Below are positions 43,635 through 54,578 of a stretch of DNA of 64,000 bases, in pieces. The translations under genes were made by a program, and so were the position numbers. Source of the DNA: Rana temporaria (Eukaryota; Chordata; Amphibia; Anura; Ranidae). The notes under the pieces were generated by a model. It had not been told where the DNA came from, searched no databases, and saw nothing but the letters and a program-made list of their open reading frames with translations. Numbering within the stretch: the stretch's first letter is position 1; every line of letters starts with the position of its first letter. The stretch spans positions 35,980,264 to 36,044,263 of the forward strand of contig NC_053497.1 in the NCBI RefSeq assembly GCF_905171775.1, given 5' to 3'.

Positions 43635-44869
43635 ATATGTATAAAACACACTAGTGTAACTTGCACCTTTTATGTGACCTTTCTCCAATTAAACATGTCT
43701 TCTCTGTTTCTTTTTAGTGATGAAGACTGGCCATACAAGACAAGATCTGTTTTTGGGGCTCAATAGAAGTTTTTTAGGTGCCAAACTGTAATGAACAAAA
43801 GAAAAGATGGTGGCTTGGGAATCCCACTTATAAAGCATGTGGCAGTACCATGGTGTCACCAAAAGAGATTGTACCAAAAAAGACTTGGACTCCACAACAG
43901 CTACTGTCCAAAAATGTTATTTTATTAATGTAATTAAAATGTCATAGCAAAAAAATATAAATAGAAAAAGAGAAAATATGAATCGGGGCCCACTTGATCC
44001 AACCCGACCCCCTGAGCACCCATCCACAACCACCACTCCCATAAATCCCCCCCAAAACGCCAAGAACCACCACTCCACCATTCAAGGCTCCTCCCCCCAG
44101 AAGGACCCCACAATGACCCGATACTTTGGAATGTGCAATAACAGTGGCCGTTCCAAGAAAAAGAAGCTAAATGGCTAATGACACCACAATGGGTGGAGTT
44201 AAGTCCCTCAAGAGCTCGCTATTCGAACAGCCACAACCAAAGCAGGACTTGGGCCCCTAAAAAAACTAATTTGGCTAACCTGTTATATATTGCTCCGAAC
44301 CTACTTATGAGTAGGGCTTGAGTCTTGTTGATGTTGTCTGGTTAGTCAGTGATTGATGAAAGAACTTTGAATTGTGTTTGCCCTTCACAACGAAGTGTAT
44401 GACCTCTGGATCTTTCAGAATAAAGGAAAGTTCTAAGCAAATTACTCTGTTTTGTTACTTTGTTTCAAGAAAAGGTTGAATGGGGTGGGACTTTGTATGT
44501 GCCTTGGAGGAGTAAATAAATATAGAAATACTAGAATTATAGAAAATTAAACAACTTTTATTTTTCTGCCAAAGGGCAGTAATACCACAAAATCAAAGCA
44601 TGAAATAAAACCATGTTACAGTTTAGAAGTTTCAAATTCAGGGTGTGCGATTCCCAAGCAGAGAAGATAGTAGGGCCTACTCGTTTTCGTGGATTTCCGC
44701 TCCGTCAGGGTCTTTGAAAGTGGCACAATGAAATATCATATGAACTCTAAAAACAGAGGGAATTGATAGAAGAAAATATATAAATAGCATATTTGATATA
44801 ATTCAATACAAAAACTGAATAAAAAGAAAGAAGAGGAGAAAAAGTAAAAAATATACATACAATGAGGAA
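43635..44869. other. Unique and degraded sequence
   Basis: No supported gene. At 44670-44720, in reverse, CTGACGGAGCGGAAATCCACGAAAACG resembles the GACGAAACGCGT module at the centre of the 22647 palindrome, so a distantly related element may be present. The frame at 43978-44177 (proline/threonine-rich) has no recognised domain. Confidence 0.35.
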
Positions 44870-46415
44870 CAGGCGATCTGTCTCTCCTCCCCTGACAGAA
44901 TGGGGATCTGTTTGTTCACACTTACAGATCCCCAGTCTCTAGAGCAGTGGTTCTCAACCTGGGGTCAGGACCCCCTCGGGGGTCGAATGATGATTTGCCA
45001 GGGGTACCCGAATCCTTGGCTGTTCCTGAAGCCCACACTGCTCTACCAGCCATTTTGTGGCCGCCCAGCAGGGCTGTCCCTGAAGCCTGTGGCTGCCCAG
45101 CTGGGCTGTTCCTGGAGCCCGCGGCCGCCCCCTCAGCCTCTTCGCAGCCGCCTATTTAGTTCTCTGCATGGCTGGGGGGTCAGAGACTAGAGCTCAGCTG
45201 ACTGGTGAGGAATGTGAAGTGGGAGGGGCTGGAGGAGACCTTATCTCCTGATTTCGGCATAGGTGTCACTGCTACTAGACACCACAAAGTCGATGACACT
45301 GTGAGTAACACTACCTGTGATTATAGTTGCCATTAAAAGTCCCCACTACAGTTCTCAGATCCGCAGATGACCTTGATCAAGAGCGCCTAAGTTGGCTGAA
45401 CAGAACTCCCCCCAACATTGCTACTTATCCCAATTTCCCCGCCAGCACTGCCACTCATACTACCCCCCCCCCACCAAGGAGCAAGAGAAAGAATAAAAAA
45501 TAGAGAATACATGGAAGGAAAAGAGGGGGAGGAACTAAGAAAAGGGAGAGAAAGAACAAGAAAGACGGCTGGAGAGGGATGGGGGAAACAAAAATAAATT
45601 AATTTTTATATAGACAGGGATACAAGGGAAAGAAAGGAGAACAAAGAAAGAGTTGTACATCCTAAAATGTACCTTAAGGGGTTTTAATACTGTACGAGTG
45701 GAAGGGATTCAGGGAGCGCAATATGTCCGTGGGTTTGGGGGCGCAAATTACTTGTCTTGCCTTGGGTGCTGACAACCCACGCTACGAAAATAATTTTACT
45801 GTTGGGGGTCCCCACAACTTGGGAAATTTTATCAAGGGGTCACGGCACTAGAAGGGTTGAGAACCACTGCTCTAGAGCAATCGTGGGTGGCCAGCGTACA
45901 TCGAGTTCGCCAAACCCGCTGGTTGGCTCCCCTGCTAGTGAATGGGCGTGTGCGGGCCTGACATACAATGATGGCGATTCATGCAGGGGAGCCAACTTGC
46001 TGCAGTACAACTGCGGCGGGCGGTCGGTAACTAGTTAAGGATCATACTTATCTAGGTGGATGCAGCATCTGTGCCCCGGCACCTCTAACACTGAGAACCA
46101 AGCGATTTAACATTGCAGATTGCTCGGTTCTCAGAGCTCCCTGAGCAGAGAGTTGGTGACTGTTATTCAGCAGCTCTCTGCTCTGCCCACCACCCCCCTC
46201 CCCTGCACACTCACTGAAGCGCTGGGCTGTAGAGGGGGCGGAAATGGCTCACATGTGGGCAGATCTGACTCCATTTTCACGATCTTGCCCGAGCCTCGAC
46301 TGGCTCTGTGATGTCAGCAGGCTTCGGCCCACTTGTCTGCTGAAAATGGGTAATGGGTGCAGAACAAACTGCACTCCTGTAATCCACAGAAGAAGTACAG
46401 CCAAACGAGCTTCAG
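44870..46415. mobile_element. Ranid-type dispersed repeat, hosting a hAT
   Basis: Left part includes the hairpin GGGGATCTGT...ACAGATCCCC. Right part includes GTGGATGCAGCATCTGTGCC, GATTGCTCGGTTCTCAGAGC and GTTATTCAGCAGCTCTCTGC, which I recall from ranid genomes. There is no frame of note. Confidence 0.5.
44945..45869. mobile_element. hAT element with exact 8-bp target duplication
   Basis: CAGTGGTTCTCAACCTGGGG and AGGGTTGAGAACCACTG are inverted termini, with CTCTAGAG at 44937-44944 and 45870-45877. The 925-bp body has no transposase frame. The terminus is Charlie-like. Confidence 0.95.
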
Positions 46416-46416
46416 C

Positions 46417-46518
46417 TAGGGTTGCCACCTCATCCCTTTAAACCTGAACACATATGAAGCCACAGAACCTGTATAATTCATATTTGTTCGGGTTTACAGG
46501 GATGAGGTGGCAACCCTA
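46417..46518. mobile_element. 102-bp hAT MITE
   Basis: TAGGGTTGCCACCTCATCCC and GGGATGAGGTGGCAACCCTA are perfect 20-bp inverted ends, flanked by GCTTCAGC (46409-46416) and GCTTCAGT (46519-46526). An internal pair GTTCGGGTTTA and TAAACCTGAAC makes it fold almost fully. Confidence 0.9.
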
Positions 46519-46722
46519 GCTTCAGTGTTGAAACCATTGACAAGAGTCACTAATGAAAATACATTGGTCTTGTCAATGGTGTCATCTCCCTAAAGATTCT
46601 ATAGCCTTTTGTGGATGTTGAACAGCCTGCACCCCTCCTTCGTCATTCGTCAAGAACCTAAAGACAACACTTTTCTTCTGCTTGGAATCCATTATTTACC
46701 TGCAATAAAAGAGAAGAAGAGC

Positions 46723-47500
46723 AGGGGTCTCCAAACTTTCTAAGCAATGGGCCACTTAACTGTTCTAATGCCGCGTTCATACGATCGGAAATTCTGACAA
46801 GAAAACTGTGGATTTTTTTCAGACGTAATTTTGGCTAAAACTTTGCATACGCACGGTCACACAAAATTCCGATTGCCAAGAACGCGGTGGCGTACAACAC
46901 TACGAAAAGCCGAGAAGAATGAAGTTCAATGATTCCGAGCATGCGTCTAATTGATTCCGAGAATGCATGTATTTTTTGCGCGTTGGAATTGCATACAGAC
47001 TATCAGAATTTCCGACAAGAACTTGAGAACCAGCTCTCAAATTTTTGCTGTCGAAAACTCCAACAGAAAAAGTCAGATGGAGCCTACACACGGTCGGAAT
47101 TTCTGACCAAAAGCTCACATTGAACTTTTCTTGTACGCGACATTAGGCTAGTGGGGCTGGACTGTGGAAGTAGATAATGCCTCAGGCCTAGAGGTCAGTG
47201 GGAGTAAAAAATTGTTTTACATCACACAGTGGTTAGGAGTAGGAGGAATAGTACCCCATCATTAGTATTAGTGGGAGGAACAGTGCCCCCATGATTGGTG
47301 TCAATGGGGACAATAGCACCCCATCAAATAGTGCACCAACCTTGGTGTTAGTGGAAGGAATAGTGCCCCATCAGTGGTGTCAGAGGAAGAATTTATGCTC
47401 CATCATTGGTGTCAGTGGGAGGAATAATGTTCCAAGGGCTAGGTAAAGGCAAGCAAACGGCTGCATCCTGCCCGCGGGCCGCAGTTTAGAGACTACTGCT
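46723..47500. mobile_element. Charlie-like hAT split by a Harbinger-like MITE
   Basis: CAGGGGTCTCCAAACTTTCT and GCCGCAGTTTAGAGACTACTG ends. Internal short tandem units AGTGGGAGGAATAGTGCCCCATCA (about 35-45 bp) are typical of this kind. Flanks AAGAAGAG and CTATAGAG differ at three of eight positions, so the insertion is old or the right border imprecise. Confidence 0.75.
46769..47142. mobile_element. Harbinger-like MITE, copy 3
   Basis: TGCCGCGTTCATACGATCGG and a CGAC.. ..TTGTACGCGACA end, flanked by TAA and TTA. A palindromic body with TCGGAATT and AATTCCGA repeats. Nested in the Charlie-like hAT. Confidence 0.8.
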
Positions 47501-47515
47501 ATAGAGGAAGAGTAA

Positions 47516-47925
47516 TGCCCCATACACGCGATCGGAAAATCCGACAGCAAAAGTCTGATGTGAGATTTTGGTTAGAAATTCCAACCGTGTGTATGCCCCA
47601 TCTGACTTTTGCTGTCGGAATTTCCTCCAACAAAAGATTGAGAGCTGGTTATCAAATTTTCAGACGGAAAAAAATCCTATCGGAAAATCCATTAGTCTGT
47701 AGCAATTCTGACGCGCAAAATTCAGACGCATGCTCGGAAACAATTGGACGCATGCTTGGAAGCATCAAACTTTATTTTCTCGGCTCGTCGTAGTGTTGTA
47801 CGTCACCACATTCTTGACGGTCGAAAGTTCCGAGAACTTTTGTATGACCGTGTGTATGCAAGCCAAGCTTGAGCGTAATTCTGTCGGGAAAACCGTCCAA
47901 GGTGTCCAATCGTGTGTACGCGGCA
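47516..47925. mobile_element. Harbinger-like MITE, copy 4
   Basis: TGCCCCATACACGCGATCGG and CAATCGTGTGTACGCGGCA ends, TAA on the left and TTA on the right. The body repeats GTCGGAATTTCC-type phrases like copy 3, the same subfamily. Confidence 0.82.
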
Positions 47926-48245
47926 TTACTCTACCAACTTGTGAAATTTGAACAATGTAAGTTAATAAAAAAGTTATGCCCGATTTTGCTTTCCTTTCGG
48001 TACAGCCCTTGTGCTTTCTATATTCAGCACAAGTGGAGGATACCAAGTCGGAAACGGCTGTACACAAGCTAAAATGGTAGTTTTATCTGGTGCTATAAAG
48101 CAGCAGCTCTGGATGGGCCGTTGGCCATTTCAACATGGCGGAATGATTCCAAGGGCTCTTCACATTTCCTAAATTGTCGAATAAATCCCTCGTTGTTTTT
48201 TGGATTATGATGAAAGTGATCACATCAAACCAAGATACGACGGCA
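47926..48245. other. Unique sequence
   Basis: No gene recognised. A CAACATGGCGGA phrase near 48133 resembles a YY1 site, unsupported by anything else. Confidence 0.3.
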
Positions 48246-48825
48246 TCTGGGTTAGATCCGACAGGTATACGTCCTCGTACGCCTTTCGGATCTAAGATGA
48301 AATACTTTGGCGTCCGCTGGGTGGCGTTCACGTCGTTTTCTGCGTTGGGTATGCAAATGAGCTATTTCCGTCAATCCACGAGCGGCCGGCGCATTTTTTA
48401 CGGCGTCTCTAGTCGGCTCTTTCCGGCGTATAGTTAAAGCTGGTATTTTGCGGCGTATAGTTAGACTTGCCATGTTAAGTATGGCCGTCATTCCCGCATC
48501 GAAATTTGATTTTTTTTCCCCGTAAGTCGTCCGTGAATCGGGATGGACGTAATTCACGTCTAAGTTAAAAAAAACAACGTCGTTGCGACGTCATTTAGCG
48601 CAATGCACGGCGGGAAATTTAGAAACGGAGCGGGGACGCGCTTCATTTAAATGAAACACGCCCCCTAATTGCCGATTTGAATTCCACCGCCAGAGATACA
48701 CTACGCCCGCCGTAACTTACGGCGCGAAATCTTTAAGGATTCGAAATTACGCCAGGTAAGGTACGGCGGCGTAGCATATCTCTGATACGCTGCGCCGATC
48801 TATTTCTATGTGGATCTGGGCCCTT
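48246..48825. mobile_element. Family B-related MITE, copy 5, degraded
   Basis: GGGTTAGATCCGACAGG on the left and GTGGATCTGGGCCC on the right with family B interior (CGTAAGTCGTCCGTGAATCG, GACGTCATTTAGCG). Target duplication not resolvable. A CTCF-like motif at 48314-48328 has eroded to about 12 of 15 positions. Confidence 0.7.
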
Positions 48826-49625
48826 CTCGCTTATATGTCGTTGATATGCTTTGTACACAACACTAGACTCCAATTTGAGGTTCACGTTCAGTGTCTCCAG
48901 TGTTCCCTCTCGTGAAACGGGTGTCCATTGTACGGACCTGTCACTACCCTTCACTGACCTGTCCCCCTATTTGTCAAGCGATCACCACTAGATCAACTAG
49001 CTCTGCAGTTTTGCCCAGATGCCTGTCTCTTCTCCCTTTCCCCAAAAAGCTTTAAACAAGGGATTTTGTCTTTGCTTTTGTTAAACCCAGCCCGTGCTGG
49101 ACAATGGTCCATGTTTGTGAACAGCTTTTCTGAAATGCTGACGGGGCCGCAGTGCTAATCTACAGGGGTTATATGCCATTCTCTGTGTGCGTCCCGGCTT
49201 ATGCTGTGCCCGGTGGTGAGTCTGCGGTGGGATATACAGGAGCTGAGGGACTATCCGACGTGGGGGAATTAAAAAAAAGGACGATAGAAAAATGTGTGAC
49301 TGTTTTAATCAGATATTTGGGGTTACCTGGTCTCCATCTTCCTCCTATGGTAAGTACAGCCATGAACTGGAAGACGTTGTGGAGTGTGATTATTGTATTC
49401 TGAAGGGCAGTTGTAGCCTCCTTGCTGTAGCTGCTGGGCAATATAGGTGGCAGCTTTGGGTAGCTCCACTATGAGGAGACACGTGGCTATTGTTTTGTTA
49501 TAGCTTTATTACTTATTGTTTTCTTTCATTTTGTAATTGTTGTTTTGGTCTATGCTTGGTATAGTGATACATGATGTGACATTCATTATAAACTCCTTTG
49601 GATAACCAATGTACATCGTATTGGG
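48826..49625. other. Unique stretch
   Basis: About 800 bp without recognised repeats. Open stretches of 60-80 codons exist on both strands, and CTATGGTAAGTAC near 49346 resembles a donor, but no acceptor-bounded, domain-bearing exon could be supported. Confidence 0.35.
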
Positions 49626-50218
49626 GGAGATTTACTAAAACTGAAGCACTCAAAATCTGCTACAACCGTGCAGGGTGACCAATCAGCTTCTGATCCCGCG
49701 TACAGACGATCGTTTTTTGTGATAAAAAAAAACTACGTTTTTGAAAACGTCATTTAAAATGACCGTGCGTGGGGAAAACGTCGTTTTATGTCTTCTGAAA
49801 AACGACAAAAAAAAAATTCGAACATGCTCGAATTTTTTGTGTCGTTTTTCAAAACGTCGTTTTTTGTGTCAATGAAAATGATAGTGTGTGGGCAAAACAA
49901 CGTTTTTAAACCCGCACATGCTCAGAAGCAAGTTATGAAGCTAGCTTCAATGGAAAAGAGTGCTGAACGTAACCGCGCTTTGCTAGAGCATTTTGAAAAA
50001 ACGATGGTGTGTAGGCAACGTCGTTTTTGAAAATGAAGTTTCAAAAACGTTGTTTTATTTCATGATTCAAAACGTCGTTTTTTTTTTCATCACAAAAAAC
50101 GACCGTCTGTACGCGGCATGACTTTAGCTTCTTCAATTAAGCTTTGACATTAAATCCTGGAAGCTGATTGGTTTCTATGCAGAGCTGCCCCAGATTTTGT
50201 ACTCTCTAGTTTTAGTAT
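49626..50218. mobile_element. MITE with GGGGGAGATTTACTAAAAC end, split
   Basis: GGGGGAGATTTACTAAAACT at the left and TCTCTAGTTTTAGTATATAA at the right, with inverted CCAATCAGCTTC and GAAGCTGATTGG inside. Harbinger-like copy 5 is inserted between. A half copy is at 25033-25122. Confidence 0.75.
49694..50117. mobile_element. Harbinger-like MITE, copy 5 (TGA target)
   Basis: TCCCGCGTACAGACGATCG and CGACCGTCTGTACGCGGCA ends, with TGA at 49691-49693 and 50118-50120. The target TGA departs from the usual TTA/TAA, still a 3-bp TNA. Confidence 0.85.
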
Positions 50219-50277
50219 ATAAGCCTCATTTACATTTAATTAAAGTATTTTTTTTTAGTTTAGCAGAGAACCTCCTA

Positions 50278-50451
50278 ACCAATTCTTTAAAGCTGCATTC
50301 ACACCTGAGCGTAGCGTTTTTTTTTGCACGATTTTGGCACATTTTTGCGTTTTTTGTAGAGCGAAAAACGCTGTACAAAAAACGCAAAAATGTGCCAAAA
50401 TCGTGCAAAAAACGCTACGCTCAGGTGTGAATGCAACTTTAAAGAATTGGT
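50278..50451. mobile_element. 174-bp near-perfect palindromic MITE
   Basis: ACCAATTCTTTAAAG to CTTTAAAGAATTGGT: the two halves are reverse complements throughout (for example TCACACCTGAGCGTAGCG and CGCTACGCTCAGGTGTGA), centred near 50364. CTTTAAAG is itself palindromic, so the 8-bp duplication and the arms cannot be told apart. Confidence 0.85.
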
Positions 50452-50588
50452 GTTTTTTTTATTAGCCGATAGAGAAAACTATTATCTGTGGAATTTGTTG
50501 CTAGGCATTTCAGCTTTTTTAGCTTTTCCATTAGCTTTTTTTTTTATTATTATTATTATTATTTATTTATTTTTTTGTTAGGGTAAGT

Positions 50589-50727
50589 CAGGGGTCTCCT
50601 AACTATGGCCCTCCAGTTGTTCAGGAACTACAATTCCCATCATGCCCAGCAATGTCTGTGAATGTCAGAGTTTTACAATGCCTCATGGGACTTGTAGTTC
50701 TGGAGGGCCGTAGTTTGATGATCCCTG
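50589..50727. mobile_element. hAT MITE with 8-bp target duplication
   Basis: CAGGGGTCTCCTAACTATGG and CCGTAGTTTGATGATCCCTG ends, GGCCCTCCAG and CTGGAGGGCC inside, flanked by GGGTAAGT (50581-50588) and GGGTAAGG (50728-50735). It is an unamplified relative of 11895-12470. Confidence 0.88.
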
Positions 50728-50739
50728 GGGTAAGGGGTT

Positions 50740-51135
50740 AGATCAAAGGTTAGGTTAGGGTTAGGATAAGGAGTTGGTGATAGTGTTAGGATTAGGGGTC
50801 AGGGTTATTTATTTATTTTTTGTTAGGGTTAGCGTGTTATTAATACTACTACTAATACTACTACTAATAAAAATAATAATAATAAATGACTACATAAATA
50901 CACAAATAAATAAAAAAAATCATAAATAAGTTAGGGGTTAGGGTTATTTATTTATTTTTTGTTAGGGTTAGAATGTTATTAATACTACTACTACTACTAA
51001 TAATAATAATAATAATAGTAAATGAATACATAAATACACAAATAAATAAAAATAATCATAAATAAGTTAGGGTTTAGGGTTATTTTTTTGTTAGGGTTAG
51101 CATGTTATTAATACTACTACTACTACTACTACTAC

Positions 51136-51176
<41 letters not shown>

Positions 51177-51376
51177 ATGAAGACAAAAATAAATACAAAT
51201 GATCATAAATAAGTTAGGGGTTAGGGTTATTTTTTTGTTTGTTAGGGTTAGAGTGTTATTAATACTACTACTACTAATAATAAATGAATACATAAATACA
51301 CAAATAAATAAAAATAAAATAATCATAAATAAGTTAGGGGTTATGTTTTTTTTTGTTAGGGTTAGAGGGTTATTAA

Positions 51377-51427
<51 letters not shown>

Positions 51428-51850
51428 AGGGGTTAGGGTTATTTTTTCTTGTTAGGGTTAGAGTGTTATTAATACTACTACTACTAATAATAAATGAATA
51501 CATAAATACACAAAAAAATAATCATAAATAAGTTAGGGGTTAGGGTTATTTATTTATTTTTTTTGTTAGGGTTAGAGTGTTAATACTACTATCTACTACT
51601 ACTTCTCCTACTACTACTACTACTACTACTACTAATAATAATAATAATAAATGAATACATAAATACACAAATAAATAAAAATAATAATAAATAAGTTAGG
51701 GTTATTTATTTTTTGTTATGGTTAGAGTGTTATTAATACTACTACTAGTAATAATAATAATAGTAAATGAATACATAAATACACAAATAAATAAAAATAA
51801 TCATAAATAAATAATTAATAAATTCAATAAATGAATACTAAGTAATAATA
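50740..51850. repeat. Compound tandem array: TTAGGG-like plus ATT/TAC trinucleotides
   Basis: About seven units of 120-190 bp, each with GTTAGGGGTTAGGGTTATTT, TTTTTTGTTAGGGTTAGAG, a (TAC)n tract, a (TAA)n tract and GAATACATAAATACACAAAT. The telomere-like TTAGGGTTAGGG hexamers are a small part of each unit. Variation is mainly in the triplet tracts (up to about 19 TAC at 51373-51427). Confidence 0.9.
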
Positions 51851-51971
51851 AATAAATATTTATCCCCCTAACCTTAACCCCTAACCCTTAAAAAAATAAA
51901 AATAAACACCCTAATGCAAAATAAATAATAATTATTATTATTTATAGTATTTTTTTTGAGTTTATGTATTA
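51851..51971. repeat. AT-rich junction with reversed CCCTAA
   Basis: CCCCCTAACCTTAACCCCTAACCC at 51864-51888 is the reverse of the TTAGGG phrases in the array to the left, so the orientation flips here. Confidence 0.75.
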
Positions 51972-53031
51972 CTAGCTGAATACCCGGCGTTGCCCGGTCT
52001 TCCTATCTTAACCTTTTGGGGAGGAAAATCATAGTAATATAAATATACCCATCTTTTATATAAGGGTGTAGGTAAGGGTTAATTTAACTGTCATATATTT
52101 TTATTTGGCATATAAGTAATATGTGTAGCAGGTATTATTGAAATATCTCCAGGCATACAGAAGTTATGTGGGAACATACATTTCCCATTGATTTGCATGG
52201 GACTTTAAACAAAAACCCTGACCCTCACAAATGGGGGTAGTTAAAGGGGAGTTCCACCCACAATTTCACTTTTTAAATATAAATACCCCTGTAATACACA
52301 AGCTTAATGTATTCTAGTAAAGTTAGTCTGTAAACTAAGGTCCGTTTTGTTAGGTTGTTACAGCATTTAGATAGTTTATAATCTAGAAATAGACCGTGGC
52401 CATCTTAAGTGTGGACATCATGAAGCCAGACTGTATGACTTCCTGGATTTCAGCTTTGCATATCTCGCACATGCTCAGTGCTGCACAAGCAGTGTAATAG
52501 GTTTCAGTCAGGTTTGCAAGGACTACTGGGAAACATGATGCCTATCCCAGAAACAAATAGGCAAATAGCCTAGGCAAATAAGGAGGAGGAAGTAATGAAG
52601 GACTACAAAATAAAGGTATTTACAAGCAACAAATTAAATAAAAATTGTCCATTCTGAACACTATGAGATTAGAGCATGCAGCACAGACAAACATAAAAAA
52701 AATGGGTGGAACTCCACTTTAAGGGATAAATTAACTATCCTATAGTTTAAGTGGACATATAAGTAACATGTGACCAAGTGTTATCGAAATATCTACAGCC
52801 GTTTGGAAGTTATGAAGTAACATGTATTTCCCATAGAGTTGAATGGGACTTTAAAGGAAAACCCCGACCATGGCAAATGGGGGTGGGTAAGGGTTAAACC
52901 ACCTATCCTATGTTTGTTGCTGACATATAAGTAACATGTGTGCCAAGTTTCATGTTAATATCTTTAGCCGTTTGGACGTGATGCTGGAACATACATACAT
53001 ACATACACACGTTGAGTTTTATATATATAGA
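51972..53031. mobile_element. Interspersed element beginning ACTAGCTGAATACCCGGCGTTG
   Basis: Begins TACTAGCTGAATACCCGGCG and ends ACATACATACATACACACGT then GTTTTATATATATAGAT. The interior is three imperfect units of about 190 bp, each with GACATATAAGTAACATGTG, TTATTGAAATATCT and CCCATTGAT/AGTTGAATGGGACTTTAAA. Such TAGCTGA...GTTGCCCGG heads with ATATATAGAT tails recur across animal genomes; I cannot name the class. It is split by a TTAA MITE. Confidence 0.6.
52241..52722. mobile_element. TTAA-target MITE, nested
   Basis: TTAAAGGGGAGTTCCACCCA and TGGGTGGAACTCCACTTTAA are inverted, with TTAA at 52241-52244 and 52719-52722. Removing it restores the host repeat at a single TTAA. No frame. Confidence 0.88.
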
Positions 53032-53330
53032 TATTATTATTATTATTATTATTATTATATTTATTATTATTATTACTGTTATTATGAATAATAATTAATG
53101 TTATACTTTTTTTAAGGTTAGGGGTTAACTATTATTCATTTATGTTTTATTACATATTATTACTTTTTTTATTTATTTATGATGATTTTTAGTTGTTTGT
53201 GTATTTATTCTGTGTATTTATTTTACACTTATTTATTCATTCATATATTATTACTATTTAATTGAAAAAAAAAATTTGATCAGAAAATCGTGCTAAAACG
53301 CACAAATGAATGCCACAAAAACATGCAAAT
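53032..53330. repeat. AT-rich ATT microsatellite region
   Basis: (ATT)n at 53033-53075 followed by AT-rich sequence containing AAGGTTAGGGGTTAAC; otherwise featureless. Confidence 0.7.
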
Positions 53331-53334
53331 GGCG

Positions 53335-53550
53335 AATTTCCATTTGTTTCTCTGGGTTCACATCTGAGCGTTCTGCCGCTTGAAGCAAAATCCCTGTCGC
53401 TCAAAAAAGCGCATGAGCTTCTTTTTTGGGAGATTACAGGCATTTTACTGCTTTTACATTGGTGACCTTTTAACCTTAAAAACGCCTGTACAAAAACGCT
53501 GCAAAACGCCCATAAAAAATCAACGCCTAGATGTGCACAGAGCCTGAAAA
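53335..53550. mobile_element. Short MITE
   Basis: CTGGGTTCACATCTGAGCGT and a right end CGCCTAGATGTGCACAGAGC are imperfect inverted ends; AAACGCC repeats lie inside. Confidence 0.6.
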
Positions 53551-53834
53551 AAACTGTTTGCTGTAACTAATTATAAAGTATTCGTTGGACTGTGGCTTCA
53601 ATTTGTTAGTGTATTAAAATCCCCTAGTTCATCCAACACTCGCCTCCCTCACAGACTGACAGTACTACTCTTCAAAGGTGCTCCTTCATCCAGAGTGGGG
53701 GCACTCTAATACAGAAGGTGTGTTACTGGCCAGATCAGCAGGTAAAAACAGAAGGGAAAAGGCTTAAAGCAAGTTGTATACTGCGGGACATTTTTTATTT
53801 ATTCCCCCCCCCCCCCCTGCAAGCTAAAGTCATA
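53551..53834. other. Unique sequence with C-run
   Basis: No gene recognised; a C-run lies at about 53804-53817 just upstream of family B copy 6. Confidence 0.35.
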
Positions 53835-54578
53835 GGGCCAGATCCACGTATTGCCGCGCATTTTTACGTCCGGCGTAGCATATCTCAGATACACTACGCC
53901 GCCGTAACTTACAGCGTACTTTCCTTATCCACAAAGAATTTGCGCCGTAAGTTACGGCGGCGTAGTGTAAATGTGTCGGCATAATGGCGCGCAATTCAAA
54001 TGACTAATTTGTGGGCGTGTTTTATGGTAATACGTCTTGACCCGACGTAAATTACGTTTTTTATGAAAGGCGCATGCGCAGTCCGTGGGGGTATCCCAGT
54101 GCGCATGCTCCAAATGAACCCGCAACAAGCCAATGCTATCGACGTGAACGTAATCCTACGCAAAGCCCTATTCTCGAACGTTTTACGAAAACGACGTACA
54201 GGACGGAAAATTTGACGCTGTCCCGATGTCCATACTTAACATTGGCTACGCCTCATATAGCAGGGGTAACGTTACGCTGAAAAAAGCCTTACGGAAACTA
54301 CGTAAAAAAATGCGCCAGCCGGACGTACGTTTGTGGATTGGCGTATCTAGCTAATTTGCATACTCGACGCGGAAATCGACGGAAGCGCCACCTAGCGGCC
54401 AGCGTAAAAATGCACCTTAGATCCAAAGGCGTACTAAGACGTACGCCAGTCGGATCTAGCACAGCTTCAGGCGTATCTTGTTTTGTGGATACAAAACAAA
54501 GATATACGCCGGAGCAACCTAGAAGTTACGCGGCGTATCAATAGATACGCCAGCGTAACTGCTTCGTGGATCTGGCCC
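53835..54578. mobile_element. Family B MITE, copy 6 (ATA target)
   Basis: GGGCCAGATCCACG and CGTGGATCTGGCCC ends with ATA at 53832-53834 and 54579-54581. CGCCGTAACTTACAGCG and CGTAAGTTACGGCGGCG make an internal hairpin. CTCF-like motif in reverse at 54384-54398 (14 of 15 positions). Confidence 0.92.

Noticed and set aside
43978..44177. Pro/Thr-rich 66-codon frame
   Set aside because: No family recognised; low-complexity and flanked by AT-rich DNA without exon signals.
49152..49474. Possible exon ending at a GTAAGT near 49351
   Set aside because: No convincing acceptor, competing frames on both strands and no recognisable protein.
51199..51531. Leu/Ile- and Ser-rich frames over the triplet tracts
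   Set aside because: Translation of (TAC)n/(TAA)n microsatellites.
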